A stretch of DNA of 7,901 bases, taken from contig JAFZDV010000153.1 in assembly GCA_017560955.1 (NCBI GenBank), positions 1 through 7,901 on the forward strand. The letters run 5' to 3'. Positions 1 through 6,663 of the stretch are shown here, piece by piece. The position numbers and the translations under genes are program-made. The notes under the pieces were generated by a model that worked only from the letters and a program-made list of their open reading frames with translations, did no database searches and was not told the DNA's origin. How positions within the stretch are numbered: the first letter of the stretch is position 1; every line of letters begins with the position of its first letter. This stretch comes from Anaerotignum sp. GTDB lineage: Bacteria; Bacillota; Clostridia; Lachnospirales; Anaerotignaceae.

Positions 1-995
1 ATGCAGTTTGCGGGAACACCGTTTTTGGAGATTTTAGCCAGTGTTTTGCTGCAAGGCAGGTCGCCCTGTTCTGCCATGTACAGAGCTGTACGAGAACCGG
101 ACAGGATGAAACCGTTACAAGCACCGCCAGCGGAGATCATGATACCAACGGATACGAATTTACCACCCATATCACCGAAGATTTCCATAGCTACTGCGGA
201 AGCGGGAGATTCCAGATTCATCATTACATCAGCGGGCAGTACCCACAGGTAAGCCAGGTTAACGATTACGTATACAGCCATGATCATAGCTACGCCGCCA
301 ACTACAGCTTTAGGCAGGTCTTTACCGGGGTCTTTCATTTCACCAGCGATAGCACCTACGTTTGTCCAACCTTCGAATGCGAACAGTACAGCGATCATCA
401 GCTGACCCAGTACAGAACCCATGGACAGGCCTTCACCCAGCATGGGATCGAAGATGGGGTTACCATTACCTCTGATGAAACCAAAGATCATGATCAGTAC
501 CAGGGGAACCAGTTTAGCTACTGTGAAGATATTCTGAGCAGCAGCACCAACTTTGGAACCCATGCAGTTCAGGATTACCATGATCAGGATACAAGCCATA
601 GCTACGGGAACAACCATACCGTCGCCGATGAACAGTTTAGCCTGGTTTGCTACAGCTACACCCAGAGCAGCTACCAGACCGGGGTAGAAGATTACTGTCT
701 GCATCCAGCCGCACAGATAACCAACTTTTTCACCGAATACTCTTTTCAGGTATACGGGCATACCGCCTGTTTCAGGCATCAGGATCGCGATTTCAGCGAA
801 TGTCATAGCAGCACACAGACACATCAGGGATGTGATGATCCAAGCTACGATAGCCAGACCAGGAGCACCTGCTGTTGCTGTGTACATTGCTGTAGGTTTG
901 AAGAATACACCGGAACCGATAACGCAGCCTACTACTACTGTCATAGCAGAGAATACGCCCATTTCCTTCTTCATTTCTGTGTTTGTGTTACTCAT
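1..995 (-). CDS. APC-superfamily amino acid permease, 3' end cut by window edge
   Basis: This is an integral membrane amino acid transporter of the APC superfamily, closest in pattern to the LAT/SteT-like branch. I translated it by hand: 331 complete codons from MSNTNTEMKKEMGVFSAM to GVPANC, with the frame still open at the left edge. Visible signatures are the TM1 substrate-loop motif GCVIGSGVFFKP (residues about 23-34), the TM2-TM3 segment PETGGMPVYLKRVFGE (about 74-89), a TM6-type FEGWTN followed by GEMKDPGKDLPKAV, and the TM8-like GSRTALYMAEQGDLP. Family members usually run 430-480 residues, so roughly the last quarter is missing. The start is fixed by AGGAGG at 1005-1010, nine bases before the ATG. 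Every leucine I read is CTG, which suggests strong expression. The tandem glycine riboswitch upstream points to glycine or a related small amino acid as substrate; that is inference, and the direction (uptake or exchange) cannot be read from the sequence. Confidence 0.9.
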   Translation of the reverse strand, partial: MSNTNTEMKKEMGVFSAMTVVVGCVIGSGVFFKPTAMYTATAGAPGLAIVAWIITSLMCLCAAMTFAEIAILMPETGGMPVYLKRVFGEKVGYLCGWMQTVIFYPGLVAALGVAVANQAKLFIGDGMVVPVAMACILIMVILNCMGSKVGAAAQNIFTVAKLVPLVLIMIFGFIRGNGNPIFDPMLGEGLSMGSVLGQLMIAVLFAFEGWTNVGAIAGEMKDPGKDLPKAVVGGVAMIMAVYVIVNLAYLWVLPADVMMNLESPASAVAMEIFGDMGGKFVSVGIMISAGGACNGFILSGSRTALYMAEQGDLPCSKTLAKISKNGVPANC

Positions 996-1060
996 TTTTT
1001 CCTTCCTCCTTTTTAGAGATAAATAGAAATATCGTCGCCTTTCAGCACCTTCCAGAATCT

Positions 1061-1118
1061 AAAAAAAGGATATACAGCATAATAAAAATAAAATAATTCC
1101 GTTTCTGCCTGTATATCC
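1061..1118 (-). terminator. Intrinsic terminator, expression platform of the glycine riboswitch
   Basis: On the minus strand GGATATACAG (1109-1118) pairs perfectly with CTGTATATCC (1068-1077), ten base pairs, enclosing a 31-nt A/T-rich loop and followed at once by seven T's (1061-1067). It lies inside the permease leader, 66 bases before the start codon, so it must be conditional. Its first G is the last base of the aptamer-2 P1 strand CAGAG, and weak A-U/G-U pairs could extend it further into P1. This contact is how glycine binding could oppose termination, as in the known activating glycine riboswitches. The overlap is small, so the direction of control is not certain. Confidence 0.8.
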
Positions 1119-1302
1119 TCTGTATCCTTACCTGAAAGCATTACTTCTACGGCGACATTGGCAATAAAGCCAAGTTCTTTCCAGAGTCCCATCCATAAAA
1201 GGTTTTGGTACCTGAAAGTTTCTTTAAAGAACGGCTCTTTCTTTAAATTGCTCCATCGGTTCCCCTTAATGGATAAGGAGATCTCCCTTTTACTTCATCT
1301 GG
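1118..1302 (-). promoter_or_regulatory. Tandem glycine riboswitch (two aptamers)
   Basis: Two consecutive glycine (gcvT-type) aptamers occupy the permease leader. Aptamer 1 runs from 1292 down to 1196: P1 is TAAAAGG/CCTTTTA, P2 is TCTCCTTA/TAAGGGGA, then the core ACCGATGGAGCAA, a P3 of nine pairs TTTAAAGAA/TTCTTTAAA, and the second core half ACTTTCAGGTA. The linker GGATGGGACTCTGGAAAGA matches the typical inter-aptamer sequence. Aptamer 2 runs from 1186 to 1118: P1 CTCTG/CAGAG, P2 TTGGC/GCCAA, core GCCGTAGAAGTAA and CTTTCAGGTAAGGATACAGAG-like 3' half, with almost no distal P3. A leader CCAGA (1298-1302) can pair with TCTGG in the linker (1181-1185), resembling the known leader-linker kink-turn P0. 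Identification rests on recognising the conserved cores and on compensatory helices, not on a covariance-model search. Confidence 0.88.
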
Positions 1303-1323
1303 CTTTATGCACTTTGTGAGTTG

Positions 1324-1352
1324 ATTATATAACGTTGACAAAACATTGTCAA
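1324..1352 (-). promoter_or_regulatory. Consensus sigma-A-type promoter of the permease leader
   Basis: The minus strand has TTGACA (1347-1352), a 17-base spacer, and TATAAT (1324-1329), which is a perfect match to the housekeeping consensus. Transcription should start near 1317, about 15 bases before the riboswitch leader helix. A 7-bp inverted repeat, TTGACAATGTTTTGTCAA at 1335-1352, covers the -35 box and part of the spacer and could be an operator. A promoter this strong upstream of a conditional terminator fits control mainly by attenuation. Confidence 0.85.
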
Positions 1353-1577
1353 TATGTTTCATTAATTTTTTTCATTCTCTTTACATTATTCATACTTTTT
1401 CGATACAGATTGGACAAAGTTCATGATTTCAATGTTTCTTCGTAATTAGATGTATACAATCAAATATCGAATTTTTACATTAATTTCTTACCCGCATTAC
1501 TTTTATTCAGTCCGATGCCCTTCTATTTCACTTACCATTGGCATATACATAAATGAAAAAGCTACGGAGAATCTGAA
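1353..1577. other. AT-rich divergent intergenic region, no gene seen
   Basis: This is the rest of the space between the permease promoter and the spoVB start. I find no RNA gene, terminator hairpin or conserved small ORF here. It holds the spoVB ribosome binding site (GGAG at 1566-1569, eight bases before the ATG) and must hold the spoVB promoter, for which only weak candidates are visible. Confidence 0.6.
1430..1460 (+). promoter_or_regulatory. Weak candidate sporulation (sigma-E-like) promoter for spoVB
   Basis: TATACAAT at 1453-1460 matches the sigma-E -10 consensus CATACAAT at seven of eight positions. CAATGTT at 1430-1436 is a partial -35 match (KMATATT), but its spacing is slightly long. 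B. subtilis spoVB is sigma-E dependent, which is the reason to look for this. In AT-rich DNA such matches arise by chance, and no good sigma-A pair was found nearby. Confidence 0.22.
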
Positions 1578-3101
1578 ATGAGCAGAAAAACAGTCATCAC
1601 AGGAACAATCATACTGACAACTGCAAATCTTATCACCAGATGCATGGGATTTTTCAATCGTGTTTATCTTTCGAATGCGATTGGTGCGGAAGGCATCGGG
1701 CTGTATCAACTGATCCTTCCTGTTTATGGTCTGGCTTGGAGTATGACTTCTGCTGGTTTCACCACTGCCATTTCTCATCTGACTGCTCAGGAATACATCA
1801 AAGGCCAGAAAGGAAATATCATTAAAATCGTCAGACAATCTGTATTCCTATCTTTGGTGATCAGCCTTTGTATTGCTCTTCTTCTCTTTTTCGGTGCAGA
1901 GATAATCGCCTGTTCCCTTTTAAAAGATACTCGTGTTACATATCCTTTGCAGCTGCTGTCATTTGCCATCCCGTTTATGGCTGTTGGTTCCTGTCTGCGC
2001 GGATTTTTTATCGGATTACAGGAAAACGCAATTCCTGCATTATCACAGGTTCTGGAACAGACCGTTCGTATTCTGACTGTCTATTTCCTTGCAGGATTTT
2101 TCGTTCCCTTAGGGCTGACATACGCCTGTATTGCCGCAGTAGCAGGTATTTTCTGCGGTGAATTTCTCTCCTGTTGTTTCACGCTATGGAATTACAGACA
2201 TTATAAAAAGAAACACTTTTTCTCGCAGAAAGCCACGATATCATCATGCTCTGCTATGATATTGGTTTTGACAATGTCACTTCCGCTTTCCGCTGCGCGT
2301 ATCTCTTCCTCTCTGCTGTCTACTGTTGAAAATCTGATGATCCCACAGCAGCTGCAGCAATATGGACAGAACACTGCGCAGGCATTAGCCACCTACGGGG
2401 AACTGACAGGTATGGCTATGCCGCTGCTGATGTTGCCCTCCGCCTGCCTGATGGCTGCTTCCGTATCTCTTGTTCCTGAAATTTCTGAGGCAAATGCCAT
2501 ATCCCAGCATCATCGTATCAAGCGAACAGTTTCTGCTGTCTTTCTTTTTACTTCTATTATAGGGTTTGGGGCAACCGCTTTCTTTGCTGTTTTTCCAAAA
2601 GAGATCTGTTATATCGTTTATAACCGATCATCTTTAGGAAATGTATTATTTCCAATGGCATTCCTCTGTCCCCTTTTATATGCACAGACAACCCTGAACG
2701 GATTATTAAACGGATTGGGCAAACAGTTCTTTCTTTTCTGGAACAGTATCCTATCCTCTGTCATCAGCATAGCCGTCATCTGGTTTTTCATGCCACTGTA
2801 CGGTATTCCTGCATTTATATTCGGATGGTTCCTTAGCCTGCTGTTTTCAGTTTGTACTTCTCTGTTTTTATTATGGAAGCATACAGGCACACTTCCTTCC
2901 TTTTATAATTGTTTCCTGAAACCTTCTCTGGCAGGCGGCGCCGCAGGGCTTCTTGTAAAATATCTCATTCGGATATCCGAACCTTCCAAATTGCTTTTTG
3001 TGTGTTCCCTGGCTGGAACAGGTGTCCTGTATATCTTCTTCCTATTCATCCTTGGCTGTCTTTCCAGTAAAGAATTATATTTTCTTTTTGGAAAAAAATA
3101 A
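1578..3101 (+). CDS. spoVB: Stage V sporulation protein B-like MOP flippase
   Basis: This 507-residue polytopic membrane protein belongs to the polysaccharide-transport (PST/MurJ/SpoVB) branch of the MOP exporter superfamily. SpoVB is needed for spore cortex peptidoglycan synthesis, probably by flipping a lipid-linked precursor across the outer forespore membrane. The N-terminus (GTIILTTANLITRCMGFFNRV, residues 9 on) follows the B. subtilis SpoVB pattern of a hydrophobic helix, then TR.GF.NRV. RGFFIGLQE (141-149) leads into SQVLEQTVRI (156-165), and GELTGMAMPLLMLPS (274-288) is close to the SpoVB equivalent. Length also agrees (SpoVB is about 518). I judge 12 to 14 membrane helices from hydrophobicity. 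The ATG follows GGAG by eight bases. Codon use is mixed (TTA, CTT, TTG and CTG for leucine), unlike the neighbouring permease and degV, consistent with low or stage-specific expression. A vegetative MurJ-like or other paralogous flippase is the main alternative. Confidence 0.83.
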   Translation: MSRKTVITGTIILTTANLITRCMGFFNRVYLSNAIGAEGIGLYQLILPVYGLAWSMTSAGFTTAISHLTAQEYIKGQKGNIIKIVRQSVFLSLVISLCIALLLFFGAEIIACSLLKDTRVTYPLQLLSFAIPFMAVGSCLRGFFIGLQENAIPALSQVLEQTVRILTVYFLAGFFVPLGLTYACIAAVAGIFCGEFLSCCFTLWNYRHYKKKHFFSQKATISSCSAMILVLTMSLPLSAARISSSLLSTVENLMIPQQLQQYGQNTAQALATYGELTGMAMPLLMLPSACLMAASVSLVPEISEANAISQHHRIKRTVSAVFLFTSIIGFGATAFFAVFPKEICYIVYNRSSLGNVLFPMAFLCPLLYAQTTLNGLLNGLGKQFFLFWNSILSSVISIAVIWFFMPLYGIPAFIFGWFLSLLFSVCTSLFLLWKHTGTLPSFYNCFLKPSLAGGAAGLLVKYLIRISEPSKLLFVCSLAGTGVLYIFFLFILGCLSSKELYFLFGKK

Positions 3102-3128
3102 GAGTTGGCATAATACCAACTCTTTTTT
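3092..3128. terminator. Bidirectional intrinsic terminator between convergent genes
   Basis: AGAGTTGG (3101-3108) pairs with CCAACTCT (3116-3123) around a 7-nt loop. T's follow on the plus strand (3124-3128), and a run of A's at 3092-3098 gives the U-tract on the minus strand. The hairpin begins at the last base of the spoVB stop codon and ends seven bases before the ynbB stop codon, so it serves both genes. Confidence 0.88.
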
Positions 3129-3129
3129 C

Positions 3130-4410
3130 TTATTTATTCAGATTTACCAGACCTGCTTCATACAGTTTCTGCAGGGACATGAGGATACCTGTTTTTGCAT
3201 GGAACCATGTCAGGCCACCCTGGAAATATACGGAATAAGGTTCTCTGATAGGACCATCGGCACTCAGTTCGATGGAAGAACCCTGAATGAACGCACCTGC
3301 CGCCATGATAACATCACAGTTATAGCCGGGCATTGCATAAGGAATGGGTGTTACATAGCTGTCTACAGGAGCTGCTGCCTGAATACCCTGACAGAATGCT
3401 TCCATAGCTGCACCACTGCCCAGTTCTACAGCCTGAATGATATCGTGGCGAGGTTCTGTGCTGTTAGGAATTACACGGAAACCCAGTTTTTCATAAATAT
3501 TAGCCGCGAAGATCGCACCTTTCAACGCACCTGCTGTTACTGTAGGAGAAAGGAAGAAACCCTGATACAGAGATCTGTTCAGATCCAGAGATGCACCAAC
3601 TTCCTGACCAAGACCGGGAGCACTCAGTCTGTAAGCGCATCTGTCGATACATTCCTGTTTGCCGCAGATGTAGCCGCCGATAGGTGCCAGACCGCCACCT
3701 GGGTTTTTGATCAGGGAACCAACGATCATATCAGCACCCAGATCAGAAGGTTCGATCACATCAACAAATTCGCCATAGCAGTTATCTACCATGCAGATCA
3801 CATCAGGTTTGATTTCTTTTACAAACGCGATCAGCTCACCAATCTGTTTTACAGAGAATGTGGGACGCATTGCATAACCCTTGGAACGCTGGATAGTAAC
3901 CAGTTTTGTTTTTTCATTGATGGCTTTTCTGATATTTTCATAGTCAAATGTGCCATCTTCCAGCAGATCTACCTGTCTGTAGGAAACACCATATTCCATC
4001 AGGGAACAGGGAGAAGGTACAGTACCGATTACTTTTTCCAGTGTGTCATAAGGTTTGCCTACGGGAGAAAGCAGTTCATCACCGGGCACCAGATTTGCAG
4101 ACAGCGCAATTGCCAGTGCATGTGTACCGCATGTGATCTGAGGACGAACCAGTGCCGCTTCTGTATTGAAAGTTCTCGCATATACATTTTCCAGTTTATC
4201 ACGGCCATCATCATTGTAGCCGTAACCTGTAGAACCTGCAAAACAACCTGCATTTACTCTTTCGTCCTGCATCGCTTTCAGAACTTTTGCCTGATTATAC
4301 TCAGCCACTTCATCGATTTTTTCAAAACGATCTTTCAGACCTTTCAGAATTTCATTACCAAAGGCTTCCACTTCAGGGGAAATGCCTAATTTACCATAAA
4401 TGTTTTCCAT
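3130..4410 (-). CDS. ynbB: YnbB-type PLP enzyme (methionine gamma-lyase / 'aluminum resistance' family)
   Basis: This 426-residue protein belongs to the fold-type I PLP family annotated as methionine gamma-lyase family or aluminum resistance protein (Pfam Met_gamma_lyase; B. subtilis YnbB, about 421 residues). The substrate is not firmly established for this family. It was assigned by homology to Cys/Met-metabolism transsulfuration enzymes and likely cleaves or transfers at a sulfur or related side chain in the cytosol. Visible marks are FAGSTGYGYND (57-67), the cofactor-binding ITCGTHAL (92-99), VDNCYGEF (208-215) with the ring-nitrogen Asp209, and GSLIKNPGGGLAPIGGY (231-247), in which Lys235 is the likely Schiff-base lysine. 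I chose ATG at 4410 because GGAG (4417-4420) sits six bases ahead. An in-frame TTG four codons upstream overlaps that Shine-Dalgarno site and is unlikely to be used. It follows topB by 53 nt with no terminator, suggesting co-transcription. Confidence 0.87.
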   Translation of the reverse strand: MENIYGKLGISPEVEAFGNEILKGLKDRFEKIDEVAEYNQAKVLKAMQDERVNAGCFAGSTGYGYNDDGRDKLENVYARTFNTEAALVRPQITCGTHALAIALSANLVPGDELLSPVGKPYDTLEKVIGTVPSPCSLMEYGVSYRQVDLLEDGTFDYENIRKAINEKTKLVTIQRSKGYAMRPTFSVKQIGELIAFVKEIKPDVICMVDNCYGEFVDVIEPSDLGADMIVGSLIKNPGGGLAPIGGYICGKQECIDRCAYRLSAPGLGQEVGASLDLNRSLYQGFFLSPTVTAGALKGAIFAANIYEKLGFRVIPNSTEPRHDIIQAVELGSGAAMEAFCQGIQAAAPVDSYVTPIPYAMPGYNCDVIMAAGAFIQGSSIELSADGPIREPYSVYFQGGLTWFHAKTGILMSLQKLYEAGLVNLNK

Positions 4411-4416
4411 GTTAAT

Positions 4417-4420
4417 CTCC
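4417..4420 (-). promoter_or_regulatory. Ribosome binding site deciding the ynbB start
   Basis: GGAG on the minus strand lies six bases before ATG 4408-4410. The alternative TTG at 4420-4422 shares a base with this site and has no comparable purine-rich element ahead of it, so the shorter protein is preferred. Confidence 0.8.
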
Positions 4421-4463
4421 AATCTATTTCAACAAAATGTTATTCTCACAATATGAAATCATA

Positions 4464-6626
4464 TCAAATCTTTGCTGTTTCCGCAACTCCGCGCATAAAA
4501 TCCATGATTTCGATCTGGCCGCCCTTTTCTTTATTCAGGATCAGTACAGCAGTACCTTTTTCCCCTGTCTGTGGCAAAGATACAGGCATCCTCTCTGTTT
4601 TCCCGTTCTTCAGAAGAAGTTTCACCATGCCGCCGTCGAGGGTCAGTCCATAGGGTGTCAGATGGTCTTTCCAGAGAGAAAATTTACAGCCCTGTTTCCA
4701 TCCTGCGCAGTAAAAGGATTTTGTGTTTTCCAGAATATCCTTTCCGCATACAGGACATTTGCCAAAAGCATTATTTTTTCTCCTTTTTCCTCTGAGCTGC
4801 TCTTCAGGGAAAACCACATCCGCCCTTCTGCCCGATGCGGCATCCTGAATCAGAAACTGCACATAGCGGCGGATACTTGCCATAAACTTTTCTTCCGTCA
4901 TATTCCCTTTGGAAATGGAAGAAAGACCTTTTTCCCATTTACCTGTTGTCTGAGGAGAGCTCATTTCAATGGGAACAACTTCGATCAGTTTCATGCCTTT
5001 TTCCGTAGGAACCAGATTTTTCCCTTTACGGACAATATAGCCTACTGTCAGCAGACGCTCAATGATGGCTGCCCTTGTAGCAGGTGTACCCAGACCACTG
5101 TCTTTCATCTGTTCCTTCAGTGCTTCATCCTCCACAAACCTGCCTGCATTTTCCATAGCAGAAAGAAGAGAACTTTCCGTATAAGGTGTGGGGGCTTTTG
5201 TTTTCTTTTTCTGAACCGTCGCCTTCTCCACTTTCCGCAGTTCTCCTTCTGTAAGGGCAGGCAATTTCTGTTCTTCTTCATCCTTTTTCTTCTTTTTGGA
5301 AACAGCCGCAGGCACAAGGGCTTTTTCTACCGCCTGCCAGCCTTCTTCCAGTACTACAGTACCTTTGGAAAGGAAGTTTTCCTGTTCCGCTTCTGCATAA
5401 ACCTTTGTGGTTTCATATCTATAATAAGGATAGAACACTGCAAGAAATCTTGCCGCCACCAAAGAGAAAACTTTCTTTTCCTCTTCCGTCAGACTGTCCA
5501 CACGAAGTCTGCCGTCTGTGGGAATGATCGCATGGTGGTCTGTAACCTTACTGTTATCAATGATTCGCTTTGTAAAAGCAATATTCCCGGACAAAGGCTG
5601 TGTATAGGGCTGGTATTCCTCCAGTTCATTCAACCTGCGTAAAGTGTTATGTACCTTTCCTTTCATATCATCGCTAAGATAGCGACTGTCCGTTCTGGGA
5701 TAGGTGATCATTTTTCGTTTTTCATACAGATTCTGGGCAATATCCAGTGTCTTCTTTGCAGAAAAACCGAATTTCTTATTACAATCCCTCTGCAACTCCG
5801 TCAGGTCATATAATAACGGAGGAGGCATTTTCTTTTCTTCTTTTTCTACCTTTGTAATGACTGCCTGCTTACCGCTTACCTTTGCAACGATTTCTTTGGC
5901 TGTTTCTTCTTTTTCAATACGGGTGTGTTCCTCTTTATCGATCCACATACCCGTATATCCGCCGAAATCCGCCTGCACTTCAAAGTAGTCCTCCGCCACA
6001 AAGGCCTCGATTTCTTTCTGCTTATTAACGATAAGTGCAAGAGTCGGTGTCTGTACACGGCCAATACTCAATAGCGCATCGTAGCGCAAAGTATAAGCCC
6101 TCGTCGCATTCATACCTACCAGCCAATCTGCTTCAGAACGACATTTCGCAGAAGAATACAATAAATCGTATTCTCTGCCGTCTTTCAACGTTGCAAAACC
6201 TTCTTTGATGGCTTCCTCTGTCATACTGCTGATCCAGAGACGTTCAAAAGGCTTTTTACATTTCGTGATATCATAAATATATCGGAAGATCAGCTCGCCC
6301 TCTCTTCCACTATCGGTCGCACAGATCAGACTGTCAATTTCAGGACTGTTCATCCATTTATGAAGGATCTTCAGCTGATCCCTTGTCTGTCTGATGGCTT
6401 TTAATTTCATTTCATCTGGAAGGATCGGCAATGCAGAAAAATTCCATTTTTTATATTTTTCATCATAATCCTCAGGCTCTGCCAATGTCACCAGATGACC
6501 AACCGCCCAAGAAACAACATATTTTTCACCGATCAGACATCCATCGCCTTTCTGCCCTGCTTTCAGCACTTTGGCAATATCTCTGGCTACAGATGGTTTT
6601 TCGGCAATCACAAGAATTTTTCCCAT
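4464..6626 (-). CDS. topB: DNA topoisomerase III
   Basis: This is a type IA topoisomerase of 720 residues that cuts one DNA strand through a tyrosine and passes the other, with a preference for decatenation and recombination or replication intermediates. The TOPRIM domain opens the protein: EKPS (9-12) with Glu9 and Lys10, then ATDSGREGE (103-111) with Asp105 and Glu109/Glu111. SIGRVQTPTLAL (187-198) is the classic type IA motif. The nucleophile is Tyr309 in ITYPRTDSRYL (307-317), and GLGTPATRAAIIERL (511-525) is the conserved C-terminal core motif. A four-cysteine zinc-finger-like module follows (Cys624, Cys627, Cys640, Cys647), with a lysine-rich linker around 444-448. Length fits Bacillota TopB (about 700-730). 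I start at ATG 6626, preceded by GGGAGG. A longer frame back to TTG 6692 would run through the promoter. A plasmid or conjugative-element TopB is the alternative, but nothing mobile is nearby. Confidence 0.95.
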   Translation of the reverse strand: MGKILVIAEKPSVARDIAKVLKAGQKGDGCLIGEKYVVSWAVGHLVTLAEPEDYDEKYKKWNFSALPILPDEMKLKAIRQTRDQLKILHKWMNSPEIDSLICATDSGREGELIFRYIYDITKCKKPFERLWISSMTEEAIKEGFATLKDGREYDLLYSSAKCRSEADWLVGMNATRAYTLRYDALLSIGRVQTPTLALIVNKQKEIEAFVAEDYFEVQADFGGYTGMWIDKEEHTRIEKEETAKEIVAKVSGKQAVITKVEKEEKKMPPPLLYDLTELQRDCNKKFGFSAKKTLDIAQNLYEKRKMITYPRTDSRYLSDDMKGKVHNTLRRLNELEEYQPYTQPLSGNIAFTKRIIDNSKVTDHHAIIPTDGRLRVDSLTEEEKKVFSLVAARFLAVFYPYYRYETTKVYAEAEQENFLSKGTVVLEEGWQAVEKALVPAAVSKKKKKDEEEQKLPALTEGELRKVEKATVQKKKTKAPTPYTESSLLSAMENAGRFVEDEALKEQMKDSGLGTPATRAAIIERLLTVGYIVRKGKNLVPTEKGMKLIEVVPIEMSSPQTTGKWEKGLSSISKGNMTEEKFMASIRRYVQFLIQDAASGRRADVVFPEEQLRGKRRKNNAFGKCPVCGKDILENTKSFYCAGWKQGCKFSLWKDHLTPYGLTLDGGMVKLLLKNGKTERMPVSLPQTGEKGTAVLILNKEKGGQIEIMDFMRGVAETAKI

Positions 6627-6632
6627 TTTTAT

Positions 6633-6638
6633 CCTCCC
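6633..6638 (-). promoter_or_regulatory. Ribosome binding site deciding the topB start
   Basis: GGGAGG on the minus strand is six bases before ATG 6624-6626. The encoded MGKILVIAEKPS is the normal type IA N-terminus, so the upstream in-frame extension of 22 codons is rejected. Confidence 0.88.
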
Positions 6639-6663
6639 TTCCTTCATATTTACACAAATATAT

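Noticed and set aside
1..252. Plus-strand open frames across the permease, including the stop-free antisense frame from 3 to 995
   Set aside because: The minus strand encodes a clear APC permease. The antisense openness follows from exclusive CTG leucine use and similar bias.
1196..1292. Lysine riboswitch or T-box as explanation of the permease leader
   Set aside because: There is no T-box TGGNACCGCG-type element and no lysine-riboswitch core. The CCGATGGAGCAA and CTTTCAGGT cores match glycine aptamers.
1503..1838. 111-codon minus-strand frame overlapping the spoVB start
   Set aside because: It covers the spoVB ribosome binding site and start and has no recognisable features or ribosome binding site of its own.
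2998..4389. 463-codon open frame on the plus strand
   Set aside because: It lies antisense across ynbB, is rich in Cys/Phe/His/Arg with no recognisable domain, and results from the codon bias of the real gene.
4437..5642. 401-codon open frame on the plus strand
   Set aside because: It is antisense to topB, low in recognisable motifs and has no ribosome binding site; a shadow frame.
4464..6626. topB as part of an integrated conjugative element
   Set aside because: TopB paralogues occur on such elements, but there are no relaxase, integrase, att-site or other mobility signals here, and the neighbours are chromosomal housekeeping genes.
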